Source of the DNA: CAYWNA01 sp964459305
Lineage (GTDB): Bacteria > Planctomycetota > Planctomycetia > Pirellulales > Pirellulaceae
Direction: 5' to 3'
DNA: 41,801 nucleotides
Assembly (NCBI GenBank): GCA_964459305.1
Contig: CAYWNA010000101.1
Coordinates: forward strand, 1 to 41,801
Shown here: positions 1 through 7,780 of the stretch, piece by piece
Position numbering within the stretch: position 1 is the first letter of the stretch
Layout of the letters: the number at the start of each line of letters is the position of its first letter
The notes under the pieces: generated by a model
Databases searched by the model: none
Told to the model about the DNA's origin: nothing
What the model saw: the letters and a program-made list of their open reading frames with translations, nothing else
Translations under genes and position numbers: made by a program

Positions 1-105
1 GCCTTTGGCTTGGCCTCCTCCTTGGCTTCGGGCGCAGGAGTCTCGGCCTTTGGCTTGGCCTCCTCCTTGGCTTCGGGCGCGGGAGTCTCGGCTTCCTCCT
101 TGGCC
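1..105 (-). repeat. 45-bp tandem repeat encoding a 15-residue Pro/Ala/Glu/Lys unit
   Basis: Two near-identical 45-bp units (1-45 and 46-90) and the start of a third, diverged one lie in frame within the partial CDS at the left edge. They encode AKPKAETPAPEAKEE units. The array may continue outside the window. Confidence 0.85.
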
Positions 106-938
106 TCGGACGGGGGTTCGTCATCTGGCTTGCCGGCGTCCTGGCCGATTTGCGGCTCAACGGGCTTCTTCGGCCCGGTTTCCAGTGCTTTCCCCTTGAA
201 ACTGGGATTGGCCTGCTCCAAGTGCAGCCGCCGAATGATCATCATCGCCTGACGTTCCAGGCTTTCTTCGCCATTGAGGTACCTCCCTTCGGCAAGTTTC
301 TTCAGTTTGTCCTTCAGTGCGTACAACGTGTGCAGGAGTACGTCCGCCTGCTGTTGCGTATTCGCCTGAAGTTCCTTGTCTAATGCCTCCTGCAACACCG
401 CAATAGTCTCCTCAGGCACCTCCTCGCCGCTGGACCATTCCCGAATCGACGTCTCCAATGTGGGCCGTTGATTGATCAAAAAGTCATGGAATTCCTTTTC
501 GGTGAACCCGGACAACTCTTGAACAAGTAGGTCGGTCTGTACGAGGATAGAGTCTTCCAGCGCCTTGCGGACATCGGGGGCCCTGGCCACGAGTTCCTCA
601 CTCGCTCGCTCGGCCCATTCCGGGGCGGACTCGGTGATTGTCGCCTCCAGGTCTTTGCGCCCTTTGGGAAGATAGTCTTCCGCCGTCTGGGCCACCAGGC
701 TGATAAACTGCTCCGGCTCGTCAAGAAAAGCAGCGATTTTCACGTAGCCGTAGGTGAAATATCCTGTCAGCAAGAGCAGTAGAAGAACCCCAACAATAGT
801 CGAGAAGAGAGAGGACCGCCTGATGTTACGCCGGAGCAATTCCAGCTCGCCTTGCGAGGCCTCGAGACGTTTGTCTAGTGCCAAGATCTCCGGGTTCTCC
901 GGAGCAGAAGCGTTTGCAGAAGTAGATGATTCGGACAT
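1..938 (-). CDS. Single-pass membrane protein with charged C-terminal repeats (partial, runs off left edge)
   Basis: The gene is open from an ATG at 936-938 to the window edge, giving 312 visible codons and no stop. An AAGGGG ribosome site lies about nine bases upstream. The protein has a short hydrophilic, probably coiled-coil N-terminus, one strongly hydrophobic segment at about residues 42-65 (rich in L, V and T), then a long acidic helical region. The C-terminal part becomes Pro/Ala/Lys/Glu-rich and contains a 15-residue unit, AKPKAETPAPEAKEE, repeated in tandem at the edge. There is no cleavable signal peptide, so the bulk probably sits outside the membrane behind an N-terminal anchor. 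It shares its architecture (coiled N-terminus, one TM, helical domain of about 200 residues) with the next gene, which suggests paralogy or partnership. It is last in the kinase/GspE/GspF run. I do not recognise a family. Confidence 0.75.
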   Translation of the reverse strand, partial: MSESSTSANASAPENPEILALDKRLEASQGELELLRRNIRRSSLFSTIVGVLLLLLLTGYFTYGYVKIAAFLDEPEQFISLVAQTAEDYLPKGRKDLEATITESAPEWAERASEELVARAPDVRKALEDSILVQTDLLVQELSGFTEKEFHDFLINQRPTLETSIREWSSGEEVPEETIAVLQEALDKELQANTQQQADVLLHTLYALKDKLKKLAEGRYLNGEESLERQAMMIIRRLHLEQANPSFKGKALETGPKKPVEPQIGQDAGKPDDEPPSEAKEEAETPAPEAKEEAKPKAETPAPEAKEEAKPK

Positions 939-1052
939 GATCATTCCCCTTAGGGTTCAAAGTGCGTGATTTTCGAATGATGTCTTGACTTCGGACGCGA
1001 TCATGACGCCCACGGCAAGACGCGCCAGGTCGAGAATTGCGGTGACGGACGT

Positions 1053-1874
1053 TCAGTCCGTCGCGTCACCTTCGAGAAGACTAGTCTGAGAACCCGACAG
1101 TTTTGCCTTGACGATTTCCAGAAAGTAGCCGACCAACTGCTCTTCCAGAGGCAGTTCGGTCGACGCTGGTGGATCGGCTATCGGGAAGCTGTCCCACGTT
1201 GCAAATATCTCCTCCAGAGCACCGCGCATTTCTTCGACGTAGTACTTCTCGACCAACTGCTCGGCGGCCTTCTGGAGATTGATGGTCATTTGCCCGAGCT
1301 GTGCATCGGTAAGATCCGGGTACTCCTGCTTGATGATGGCTCGATGGTTCTCAAGGATCGTTTTGTAATGCTTGTTGAGCTGTTCTTGCAGGCGTTCCTG
1401 AAGACTCTCCACCAGTGCCTCGCGCTCTTTTGTCAGGGCCGCCGTGTATTTCGGCATGTCCTTTTCGGCCTGCTCACGAAACGCCTTGGTGAGTTCGGGC
1501 TTGGCGGTCTCCACAAATGTCTCGACTTGACGCTTCACCTGATCTAGGAAATTCCCTTCCAGCCGCTTCTGAGCCAACGCCCTTATCTCATCGAGATTCT
1601 CTTGCTTCAGAGTATCCTCCCTCAAGCGGTTGAACAGAAAACAGAAAACGCAGACGAAAACCAAGAACCCAAGCGGCAACAATAGTCGCGTCTTGCGAGC
1701 TGCCGACTGTGCCGCTGTCAGCGCAACGATTTCGCGTTCCACTGCCTCAACTCTGTTTCCCATTGCCTCAATCTGTGCCGACGACGCTGCCTCATTCTGT
1801 TCCGATGACGCTGCCTCTCTCTGTGCCGGCGACGTTGCCTCACTCTGTGCCGACGGTGTTTCCTCGGTGGTCAT
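1053..1874 (-). CDS. Single-pass membrane coiled-coil protein with N-terminal octapeptide repeats
   Basis: This 273-residue protein starts at the ATG at 1872-1874, eight bases after a GGGAG ribosome site. A longer TTG-initiated version would put that site inside the gene, so I reject it. The N-terminus carries four degenerate eight-residue repeats of the type SAQxEAAS, then a short coiled coil. One transmembrane segment follows at about residues 65-83 (LLLPLGFLVFVCVFCFLF). The rest is a long amphipathic, Glu/Gln-rich helical domain with typical coiled-coil composition. It lies downstream of the GspF-like gene and upstream of a protein with the same layout. A role as an accessory or scaffold of the neighbouring secretion/pilus module is inference from position only. 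I do not recognise a domain family. Confidence 0.75.
   Translation of the reverse strand: MTTEETPSAQSEATSPAQREAASSEQNEAASSAQIEAMGNRVEAVEREIVALTAAQSAARKTRLLLPLGFLVFVCVFCFLFNRLREDTLKQENLDEIRALAQKRLEGNFLDQVKRQVETFVETAKPELTKAFREQAEKDMPKYTAALTKEREALVESLQERLQEQLNKHYKTILENHRAIIKQEYPDLTDAQLGQMTINLQKAAEQLVEKYYVEEMRGALEEIFATWDSFPIADPPASTELPLEEQLVGYFLEIVKAKLSGSQTSLLEGDATD
1765..1860 (-). repeat. 24-bp in-frame tandem repeat, four units
   Basis: Four degenerate 24-bp units (1765-1788, 1789-1812, 1813-1836, 1837-1860) encode the octapeptide repeats at the N-terminus of the membrane coiled-coil protein. The units differ at several bases, so slippage is not recent. Confidence 0.8.
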
Positions 1875-2155
1875 CTCTCGATCTCCCAATACTAAAGGCA
1901 AGAACCATAGACAGGAAAAATGGATAAACGAAGGACAAGCAATACCGCCGAAACTGAGAGAATGAAATGTTGTCAGCCGACGAGATCTTGGATCATGAGT
2001 TTATTGTGAGACGCGTCGACAGTCAAAGGTTTTTCCTGCACATAGGAAGAATTTTTCTTCCTTTCTCGCAAACTACCAAGAAAGAGGGGTGCATGCAGAG
2101 TACACGCAAAGAGCCGGAAAAAGAAGATGCCCGTAGAAGGACGGAATGTAGCTCG
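1875..2155. other. Spacer between GspF-like gene and coiled-coil gene
   Basis: This gap of about 280 bp holds no convincing gene. A small perfect stem-loop, AGGAAGAA-TTT-TTCTTCCT, lies at 2044-2062. It lacks a GC-rich stem and a T-run, so it is at best a weak terminator or processing site. The spacer may mean that the two coiled-coil genes are transcribed separately from the upstream module. Confidence 0.4.
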
Positions 2156-3352
2156 TCAACCCGCTCCCGCGGTGCTCAGTTCGAACACTGGCAACAGCAG
2201 CGAATAGGCGATACCGGCCACAACGCCACCCATCACGGTAATCATCAGCGGCTCGAGCAATCGCGTGGCTACCTTCAGCGCCGAGTCCACCTCGGCGTCG
2301 TAATGCGTGCTCACTTTCTGCAGCACCGTCTCCAGGGTGCCCGTGTCCTCGCCGCATCCGATCATCTGCAGCAGCGTGGCGGGAAACAGCCCGCTTCCGG
2401 ACAGCGCGTCCCGGATCCGCGATCCCTGAGTGATATCGTCCGCGGCATTTTGCCACGTCTTATGGAAGAAATGGTTGCCGGAAACCTCGGCGGATATCGC
2501 CAATGCGTCCAACAAGGGGACTCCACCGCGAAGCATGGTTCCCAATACGCGGATACTGCGGCTGATCGCCACCTTGCGAAGCATGGGGCCGATGATGGGC
2601 GAGTTGATCTTGCACCAGTCCAGGGCTATGTGACCCTGCCGGGTGCGCCGCCATACGAAGAAGCCAATTATCAACAGCACCGCGCCCGTGAGCCACGCCC
2701 ACCAGTAGCCAATAAGAGCATCGGATAGGCCCATCATCATCACGGTTGTGCAGGGCAGTTCGACGTTCTTGCGGCTAAACAACGGGGCGAATTTGGGCAG
2801 AACAAACGTCAACAGCAAGATGGTGATACCGAAAGAGATCACCAGCATCACGCCGGGATAGGCTAAAGCTGCACGTACCTTTCGACGAGTCTCCATTTCG
2901 TACTGCATGATGAGGGTCGACTGCTCTAGCATCTCGCCCATGGTTCCCGTTTGTTCGCTGGCTTTGATCATCGCCACGAACGTCTGGTCGAAGTGCCGCG
3001 GATGCTTCGCCAACGCTTTGGAGAAATCCTCACCCGACTCGATATCGCTTTTGAGTTCCCCCAGCAGTCTTTTCAGGCTCGGGTTCTCTTCCTGCTGACA
3101 CATTCCATTCAAAGCGTCGTCCAGCGTCACCCCCGTGTCCACCATGATGGCCAGTTGGTTGACGACGGCGATCATCTCCGCTTTCTTGATCCGTTTCGGA
3201 AACAGGCTGAAGCCTTCGGCGGCTTCTTCGAGTTGGACCACCTGAAAGCCATCGCGCCGCAGCAGTTGCGTAGCCTCCTCCGGGCTGGCCGCCTCGATGG
3301 TGCCTTCGTGTGAGTTTCCCAATGGATCGCGAGCGGTGTATTCGTAATTCAT
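2156..3352 (-). CDS. Type II secretion / type IV pilus inner-membrane platform protein (GspF/PilC family)
   Basis: The 398-residue length is normal for the family. GspF/PilC proteins are the polytopic platform that couples the cytoplasmic ATPase to pilin or pseudopilin assembly. The N-terminus (MNYEYTARDPLGNSHEGTI) is the typical GspF opening. Two homologous T2SF domains follow, at about residues 60-185 and 265-388. The first holds the motif LAIMVDTGVTLDDAL and the second LGTMLRGGVPLLDAL. Hydrophobic segments lie near residues 165-190, 215-235 and 365-390. The start has a good GGAGAGA site. It follows the GspE-type ATPase after a 138-bp spacer containing inverted repeats. No pseudopilin, secretin or GspL/M genes are in the window, so whether it serves T2SS or type IV pili cannot be decided here. 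Confidence 0.93.
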   Translation of the reverse strand: MNYEYTARDPLGNSHEGTIEAASPEEATQLLRRDGFQVVQLEEAAEGFSLFPKRIKKAEMIAVVNQLAIMVDTGVTLDDALNGMCQQEENPSLKRLLGELKSDIESGEDFSKALAKHPRHFDQTFVAMIKASEQTGTMGEMLEQSTLIMQYEMETRRKVRAALAYPGVMLVISFGITILLLTFVLPKFAPLFSRKNVELPCTTVMMMGLSDALIGYWWAWLTGAVLLIIGFFVWRRTRQGHIALDWCKINSPIIGPMLRKVAISRSIRVLGTMLRGGVPLLDALAISAEVSGNHFFHKTWQNAADDITQGSRIRDALSGSGLFPATLLQMIGCGEDTGTLETVLQKVSTHYDAEVDSALKVATRLLEPLMITVMGGVVAGIAYSLLLPVFELSTAGAG

Positions 3353-3386
3353 GTCATTCTCTCCGGCGGCGCGTCGGAAAACGGGT

Positions 3387-3498
3387 CAGGTCCAGTTTAG
3401 GAATCTGCAACGACGGTTCTATTTCGGCGTCGCTCCTTACCGGGACGGCCCGAAGGGTGCGGCGCACAAATTGGACCTGTCTCCCTTTTCCTAAACTG
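3387..3498. repeat. Inverted-repeat element between GspE and GspF genes
   Basis: The spacer holds an 11-bp inverted repeat, CAGTTTAGGAA at 3393-3403 and its complement at 3488-3498. An overlapping 8-bp pair, CAGGTCCA, lies at 3387-3394 with its complement at 3472-3479. The distal arm overlaps the stop codon of the ATPase gene. It resembles short REP-like palindromes and could fold in the mRNA between the two cistrons. Its function is unknown. Confidence 0.6.
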
Positions 3499-5200
3499 TG
3501 CCGGTTGCGTGCAGTACTTCTTCAATCGTGGTAATGGCCTCGCGGACCTTGCGAAGCCCGTCGTGGCGGATCGTCACCATGCCCGATTCATTGGCCAGAC
3601 GGCGCAGATCGCTGATGGAAGCCTCCGTCACGATCGCGTCCCGGATCTCGTCGTTCACCGACAACAGCTCGTGAATGCCAATCCGTCCTTTGAAACCCGT
3701 ATTGCGGCATTTGCGGCAGCCCACGCCCTTGTAGTACGCATCCATTTTCATGCCCATCCGTTCGATCGCCTTGCGCAACATGCGCGGCGGTTCGTACTCC
3801 TGCTGGCAGTGGGCGCATACGCGCCGGACGAGCCGCTGCGCCAGGATCATGTTCAATGCCGCGGCGATCAGGTATGCCTCGACGCCCATGTCTACCAGGC
3901 GGGTGATCGTCGACGATGCGTCGTTTGTGTGCAGCGTGCTCAGCACTACGTGACCGGTCAACGCGGCTTGAATCGCCGTGGAGGCCGTTTCCTCGTCGCG
4001 GATCTCCCCCACCATGATGACATCCGGGTCTTGACGAAGCAGCGTCCGAAGGGCCCTGGAAAACGTCAGGCCAATCTTGTCCTGGACCTGGAACTGGTTG
4101 ATCAACGGCAAACGGTACTCGATCGGATCTTCCACCGTACAGACGTTGTTCTCCATCGAGGCAATTTCGTTCAGGGCCGCGTACAAGGTGGTTGATTTTC
4201 CGCTGCCCGTGGGACCGGTGACCAGCAAAATACCGCTCGACGCCTGGATATGGGTTTGAAACGATTGCAGGATGTCTTCGGAGAACCCGAGGTCGCCCAA
4301 ATTCAGCGAGATCTGCTGGGCGTCCAGAACACGAATCACCGTTTTCTCGCCGCGGTTGCCGGGAAATGTGCTTACCCGCAGATCGATCTTGTGACGGTCC
4401 AACATGACGTGAATACGGCCGTCCTGAGGCAACCGTCGTTCGCTGATGTCCATCGACGCCATGATTTTGATCCGGCTACTAACGGCGCCCAGCAGGTGCA
4501 AGGGCACCTCCAGTGATTTGTAGAGACGGCCGTCAAGGCGGTAACGAACGCGTACGCATCGTTCGGCGGGTTCGATGTGGATATCGCTGGCGCCTTCCTT
4601 GACGGCGTTGTAGATCACGTAGTTCACCAGACGGATCACCGGCGATTGATCCGCGATCTCTTCCATATCCGCGATATCTTCAATCGCGTTTTCGATCAGC
4701 GTCACTTCATGCTGCTCGTAGTCGTCGATGATATCGTCGATAACGAAGACCTTCGCATCCGGCAACGATGCGAACATGCGGCGGATGTCTTTGACGGTCG
4801 CCGCAACAATCTGGATTTCCTTGGCGGTGATGTGCCGAAGTTCGTCGATCAGGAACAGGTTCGACGGTTCGGATACCGCGACCGTCAAGATGCCGCGGAT
4901 GCAAAACAGAGGAAGTACCAGGTTACGTTCCATGTAGTCGCGAGACAGGAGCTCGACGACGTTCGGGTCCATCAACCGCGGTTCCAGTTTGGCGTACGGT
5001 ACGTCGTAGCCTGTCGCCAGGCATTCGAATACCTGGTCCTCCGTGCAGAACGTCATGTCTACAAGGATTTCACCAAGCAGCCGCGACTTGCCGGCGCTCC
5101 GCTGATGTTCGAGCGCCTCATCCAGCTGGTCGCGCGTCACGTAGCCGCGCCCGACGAGCGACTCGCCAAGCGTGTTCGGCATTTCCAGGGAAATCGTCAT
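3491..5200 (-). CDS. GspE/PilB/MshE-type secretion ATPase
   Basis: This 569-residue hexameric AAA-type ATPase would power pseudopilin or pilin assembly at the inner membrane. The N-terminal domain (about 1-150) resembles MshEN, with LVGRGYVTRDQLDEAL and LGEILVDM. In MshE this fold binds cyclic di-GMP. The catalytic core has Walker A GPTGSGKSTT at about 329-338, an Asp box (VCTVEDPIEY) near 354, Walker B DPDVIMVGEIRD at about 391-402, and a His box (STLHTND) near 421. A zinc-binding four-cysteine motif is intact (CAHC at about 462, CRKC at about 495). The ATG lies only four bases after the stop of the STAS gene, so translation is probably coupled. Whether the MshEN half still binds c-di-GMP is untested. 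Confidence 0.95.
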   Translation of the reverse strand: MTISLEMPNTLGESLVGRGYVTRDQLDEALEHQRSAGKSRLLGEILVDMTFCTEDQVFECLATGYDVPYAKLEPRLMDPNVVELLSRDYMERNLVLPLFCIRGILTVAVSEPSNLFLIDELRHITAKEIQIVAATVKDIRRMFASLPDAKVFVIDDIIDDYEQHEVTLIENAIEDIADMEEIADQSPVIRLVNYVIYNAVKEGASDIHIEPAERCVRVRYRLDGRLYKSLEVPLHLLGAVSSRIKIMASMDISERRLPQDGRIHVMLDRHKIDLRVSTFPGNRGEKTVIRVLDAQQISLNLGDLGFSEDILQSFQTHIQASSGILLVTGPTGSGKSTTLYAALNEIASMENNVCTVEDPIEYRLPLINQFQVQDKIGLTFSRALRTLLRQDPDVIMVGEIRDEETASTAIQAALTGHVVLSTLHTNDASSTITRLVDMGVEAYLIAAALNMILAQRLVRRVCAHCQQEYEPPRMLRKAIERMGMKMDAYYKGVGCRKCRNTGFKGRIGIHELLSVNDEIRDAIVTEASISDLRRLANESGMVTIRHDGLRKVREAITTIEEVLHATGTV

Positions 5201-5204
5201 GACT

Positions 5205-5531
5205 TCACGCGTAACTCTTCACGGCGTCAATCACGTTATCGAACACATCCATGTGCCGGTCCAACCGCGTTATCTCCAGGATCTTGCGGTTCGCGTGGTT
5301 CTTGGTGGTGACCTTGAGATCGCCGCCGTGTTCGCGCAGCACGTCTTGGGCATTCAGCAGCGATTCCAACCCCATGCTGTCAATCGTCTCCGCGTTGTCC
5401 AAGTCGAAAATCACGTTGACACGTTCCAGGGTCGTGAGAAACTCCGTCAGCGGTTCGGCTTGGTCTCGCCCAAGCTCCTGGGGCGTATGTACGACGATCA
5501 CCTTGCCGAAGATCTCCGTTGGTAACTTCAT
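5205..5531 (-). CDS. STAS-domain protein (anti-sigma factor antagonist-like)
   Basis: This 108-residue protein is essentially one STAS domain. The SpoIIAA-type signature is present as DNAETIDSMGLESLL around residues 44-58. Its serine in D-S-M-G matches the position that partner-switching kinases phosphorylate in the family. The sequence ends with a helix typical of the fold. The ATG has a GGGGAGG site. It sits between a response regulator (20 bp upstream) and a secretion ATPase (4 bp downstream), which is tight operon packing. No RsbW/SpoIIAB-like kinase or sigma factor is in the window. It may instead act as a phospho-switch for the ATPase or a protein partner; that is inference. Confidence 0.88.
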   Translation of the reverse strand: MKLPTEIFGKVIVVHTPQELGRDQAEPLTEFLTTLERVNVIFDLDNAETIDSMGLESLLNAQDVLREHGGDLKVTTKNHANRKILEITRLDRHMDVFDNVIDAVKSYA

Positions 5532-5550
5532 GGCTGACCGCCTCCCCGTT

Positions 5551-5937
5551 TCAACCGACCACCGCTCGCTCTTCGACAGCGTTCTCGACGCGTTCCAGCA
5601 GCATGCGTGGGCTGAACGGCTTGGACACGACCGCCAGCACGCTGTACTGGTCGTTCATCTCTTGCTCGGACAGTTCGAGACCTTTGGCCGTCAGCATAAT
5701 CACCGGCAAATGGCTGGTGGTTGGATTCGTGTGCACCAACTCGGCCAGCTCGATCCCGGTCATGCGCGGCATCTGACAGTCGGTAACCAAAACGTCGGGG
5801 CAGTCTTCCTGGATCATTTCCCAGGCTTCCTGCCCATCGGCCGCACACCGCACTTCGAATCCGGCTCGCTTCAGCTTGAACTCGGCGGCCCGCAAGATAT
5901 GGACTTCGTCGTCGCAAAGCAGAACGCTACGGGACAT
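5551..5937 (-). CDS. Single-domain response regulator (CheY-like receiver)
   Basis: This 128-residue protein contains only a receiver domain. Acidic residues D9 and D10 (CDDE), phospho-acceptor D53 in VTDCQMPRMTG, T83 in MLTAKG and K106 in VSKPF are all in place, so it should be phosphorylatable. The start at 5935-5937 follows a GGAGAG site. A TTG-initiated form six residues longer would absorb that site. With no output domain it must act through protein contact, as CheY or Spo0F do. The histidine kinase immediately upstream is the obvious phosphodonor, and the STAS protein and ATPase downstream are candidate targets. Confidence 0.92.
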   Translation of the reverse strand: MSRSVLLCDDEVHILRAAEFKLKRAGFEVRCAADGQEAWEMIQEDCPDVLVTDCQMPRMTGIELAELVHTNPTTSHLPVIMLTAKGLELSEQEMNDQYSVLAVVSKPFSPRMLLERVENAVEERAVVG

Positions 5938-5957
5938 TAATCTCTCTCCTCGCAATG

Positions 5958-6015
5958 TTTTCAGTGCTCAGGTTTCAGAGGTCAGACCGTCGGCGTTCTT
6001 CCTGAACACTGAAGA
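5958..6015. repeat. Imperfect inverted repeat between kinase and response regulator
   Basis: TTCAGTGCTCAGG at 5959-5971 pairs with CCTGAACACTGAA at 6002-6014 with one mismatch, and both arms are next to copies of GGTTTCAG/CTGAAACC. It lies in the 97-bp spacer of an otherwise tight operon. It may be a REP-like element or an mRNA stem-loop; there is no T-run. Confidence 0.5.
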
Positions 6016-6034
6016 CTGAAACCTCACTTTTCCG

Positions 6035-7525
6035 TCACGAAGTACCAACGTTGGGCAGGGCTACGCGGAAGGTGCTTCCCTTGCCTAGTTCGCTCTCCAG
6101 CATCAATCGTCCGCCGTGTACGTCTTCGGCAATGTGCCTGGCCAAAGGCAGCCCCAAGCCGGTTCCCGAGGCCATCTCGCTGTCCTTTTTCACACGGTAG
6201 AACTTGTCGAAGACCTTTTCACAGTCTTCCGGACTGAGCCCCACGCCGGTGTCTTCAACCTCGAACGCGACGTCGTTGCTCTCCAAACGGCTCCGCAACG
6301 TGACGGTGCCGCCCACGTCGGTGTACTTGATGGCGTTGGACAGCAAGTTGATCGCGGTCTGCAGAATCATGTCGCGGTCGGCCATCATGCCCAGGTACAT
6401 GCTGCTCAGTTTGACCGACAGCCCGATACGTTTCCGTTCGGCCGCCGGCTCCACCACGCCCGCCGCTTCTTCCAGCACCTCGTTTAGCGAATGGGTCTGC
6501 TTGTGGACTTCGACCACGCCCGCCTCGATCCTGGCCAGGTTCAACATATTGTCGATCAGTCGCTGTAGCCGGTCGGTCTGGCCGTTGATTATGTCCAGGA
6601 ACTCCTCGCACGTTTCTTCGTCTTCCGCCTCGCCGTCGGCCAATAGCTCCACGTACGCCTTGATGCTCGCCAATGGTGTCTTCATCTCGTGGGCGGCTGC
6701 CGAGACGAATTCTGCGTGCCGCTTGTGAATGGCCTTCTGGTCGCTGATTTCCGTCAAGATGGCAACGGCACTCTGTTCCAGCGGATCTTCGGTCCCACCG
6801 TCCTCGCCCATCATTCCGACGCTGCGACAAGTCACTTGATACTGCTGCCGCCGCCCGTGGCTGTCGGTCAGGTCAATCTCGTTTGTCCGCTGCGAGGGAG
6901 CTTTGCGGCGCCGTGTATCAGTCAGCAACTTGACCAACTCCTCGCAGTGAACGAGCTGCCGCAAAGCACGGTCTTCGGGACATTCCGAGGGAACATCGAA
7001 CAGTTGCCTGGCGCTTGGATTCGTGAGGGCCAGTTCGTCGTAGGTGTCGATGGCCAGGATCGGATCGGACATCGCATCGACGATTTCTTGCAGTTGCCCA
7101 TGCTGGGCGCTCAACTGACGCATGCGGACCTCGGTCCGGACCCGTTCGTGTTCCGATGCCCGCAGCCGCTCGGCCAGCGGAGCCACGAATCCGCGCAAGC
7201 TCTCGATGGTCCCGTGCCAAGGGTTCTTGTCGCCGATGCTTAGCCGGCTATCCTCCAGGTTTTGCTCGTTCGCGTCGTGGAAGTCGAGGCGACTTACCCG
7301 CTCCAGATAGCCGCGTACCGACTGCTGAACCTGCAATTGCTTCAAGAATGGGATCCCGATCAAGGCGAAATTCAATGCAAAGCAAATGGCCACAAAGGCA
7401 ATTCTGAAAAACCAAACGCCGCCCCAGGCGCGCAGAGATTCGGCGACGCAGATCGTCACGATCGCTGCGCCCAGCGTCAGCAATACCAGGGTGATTTGGT
7501 TGCGTTGCTTACACTGCCGAAACAT
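6035..7525 (-). CDS. Membrane sensor histidine kinase with PAS domain
   Basis: This 496-residue kinase has two transmembrane segments near the N-terminus (about 11-28 and 36-58) with almost no periplasmic loop. A HAMP-like or coiled linker and a long coiled coil (about 118-148) follow, then a PAS domain (about 145-265). The HisKA H-box is SAAAHEMKTPLASIKAY with the phospho-accepting His near 279. The HATPase_c domain has an N box (INLLSNAIKYT), G1 DTGVGL near 425 and G2 GTGLGL near 454, so all catalytic motifs are intact. The missing sensor loop suggests it senses membrane or cytosolic cues. It is first in the run leading to the response regulator, STAS protein and secretion ATPase. The ribosome site is weak. 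Confidence 0.95.
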   Translation of the reverse strand: MFRQCKQRNQITLVLLTLGAAIVTICVAESLRAWGGVWFFRIAFVAICFALNFALIGIPFLKQLQVQQSVRGYLERVSRLDFHDANEQNLEDSRLSIGDKNPWHGTIESLRGFVAPLAERLRASEHERVRTEVRMRQLSAQHGQLQEIVDAMSDPILAIDTYDELALTNPSARQLFDVPSECPEDRALRQLVHCEELVKLLTDTRRRKAPSQRTNEIDLTDSHGRRQQYQVTCRSVGMMGEDGGTEDPLEQSAVAILTEISDQKAIHKRHAEFVSAAAHEMKTPLASIKAYVELLADGEAEDEETCEEFLDIINGQTDRLQRLIDNMLNLARIEAGVVEVHKQTHSLNEVLEEAAGVVEPAAERKRIGLSVKLSSMYLGMMADRDMILQTAINLLSNAIKYTDVGGTVTLRSRLESNDVAFEVEDTGVGLSPEDCEKVFDKFYRVKKDSEMASGTGLGLPLARHIAEDVHGGRLMLESELGKGSTFRVALPNVGTS

Positions 7526-7780
7526 GGCTAGCTTCAGTCACCAATGATCAAAGTACGGACGTAGACACAATACGGGTCCTCGGTAACCTAGGTCAGCGCA
7601 AAGCGTTTGTCCAAACAGACTTCGCTGCATTGGCCGTGAATGTCGGCGCGATTGGAAGAACCCGCGTCACCGCGCGCGAATTGGTCAAAACGGAGGAAAA
7701 CCGTTGCCCGGGCAGAATCGTCATATTCGTAAGCATGGCCTTTACCTGCCCACACTTGATTCGCACAGGAGCGCAGTACG
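7526..7780. other. Divergent intergenic region
   Basis: These 255 bp separate the divergently transcribed histidine kinase and macroglobulin genes, so promoters for both should lie here. I could not pick convincing -35/-10 boxes by eye, and the short ORFs in it look non-coding. Confidence 0.4.

Noticed and set aside
2044..2062. AGGAAGAA stem-loop as a terminator of the secretion operon
   Set aside because: The stem is AT-rich and short, with no T-run on either strand; too weak to call.
1967..2728. 253-codon plus-strand frame
   Set aside because: It overlaps the well-supported GspF-like gene on the other strand and has low-complexity His/Arg/Gln content.
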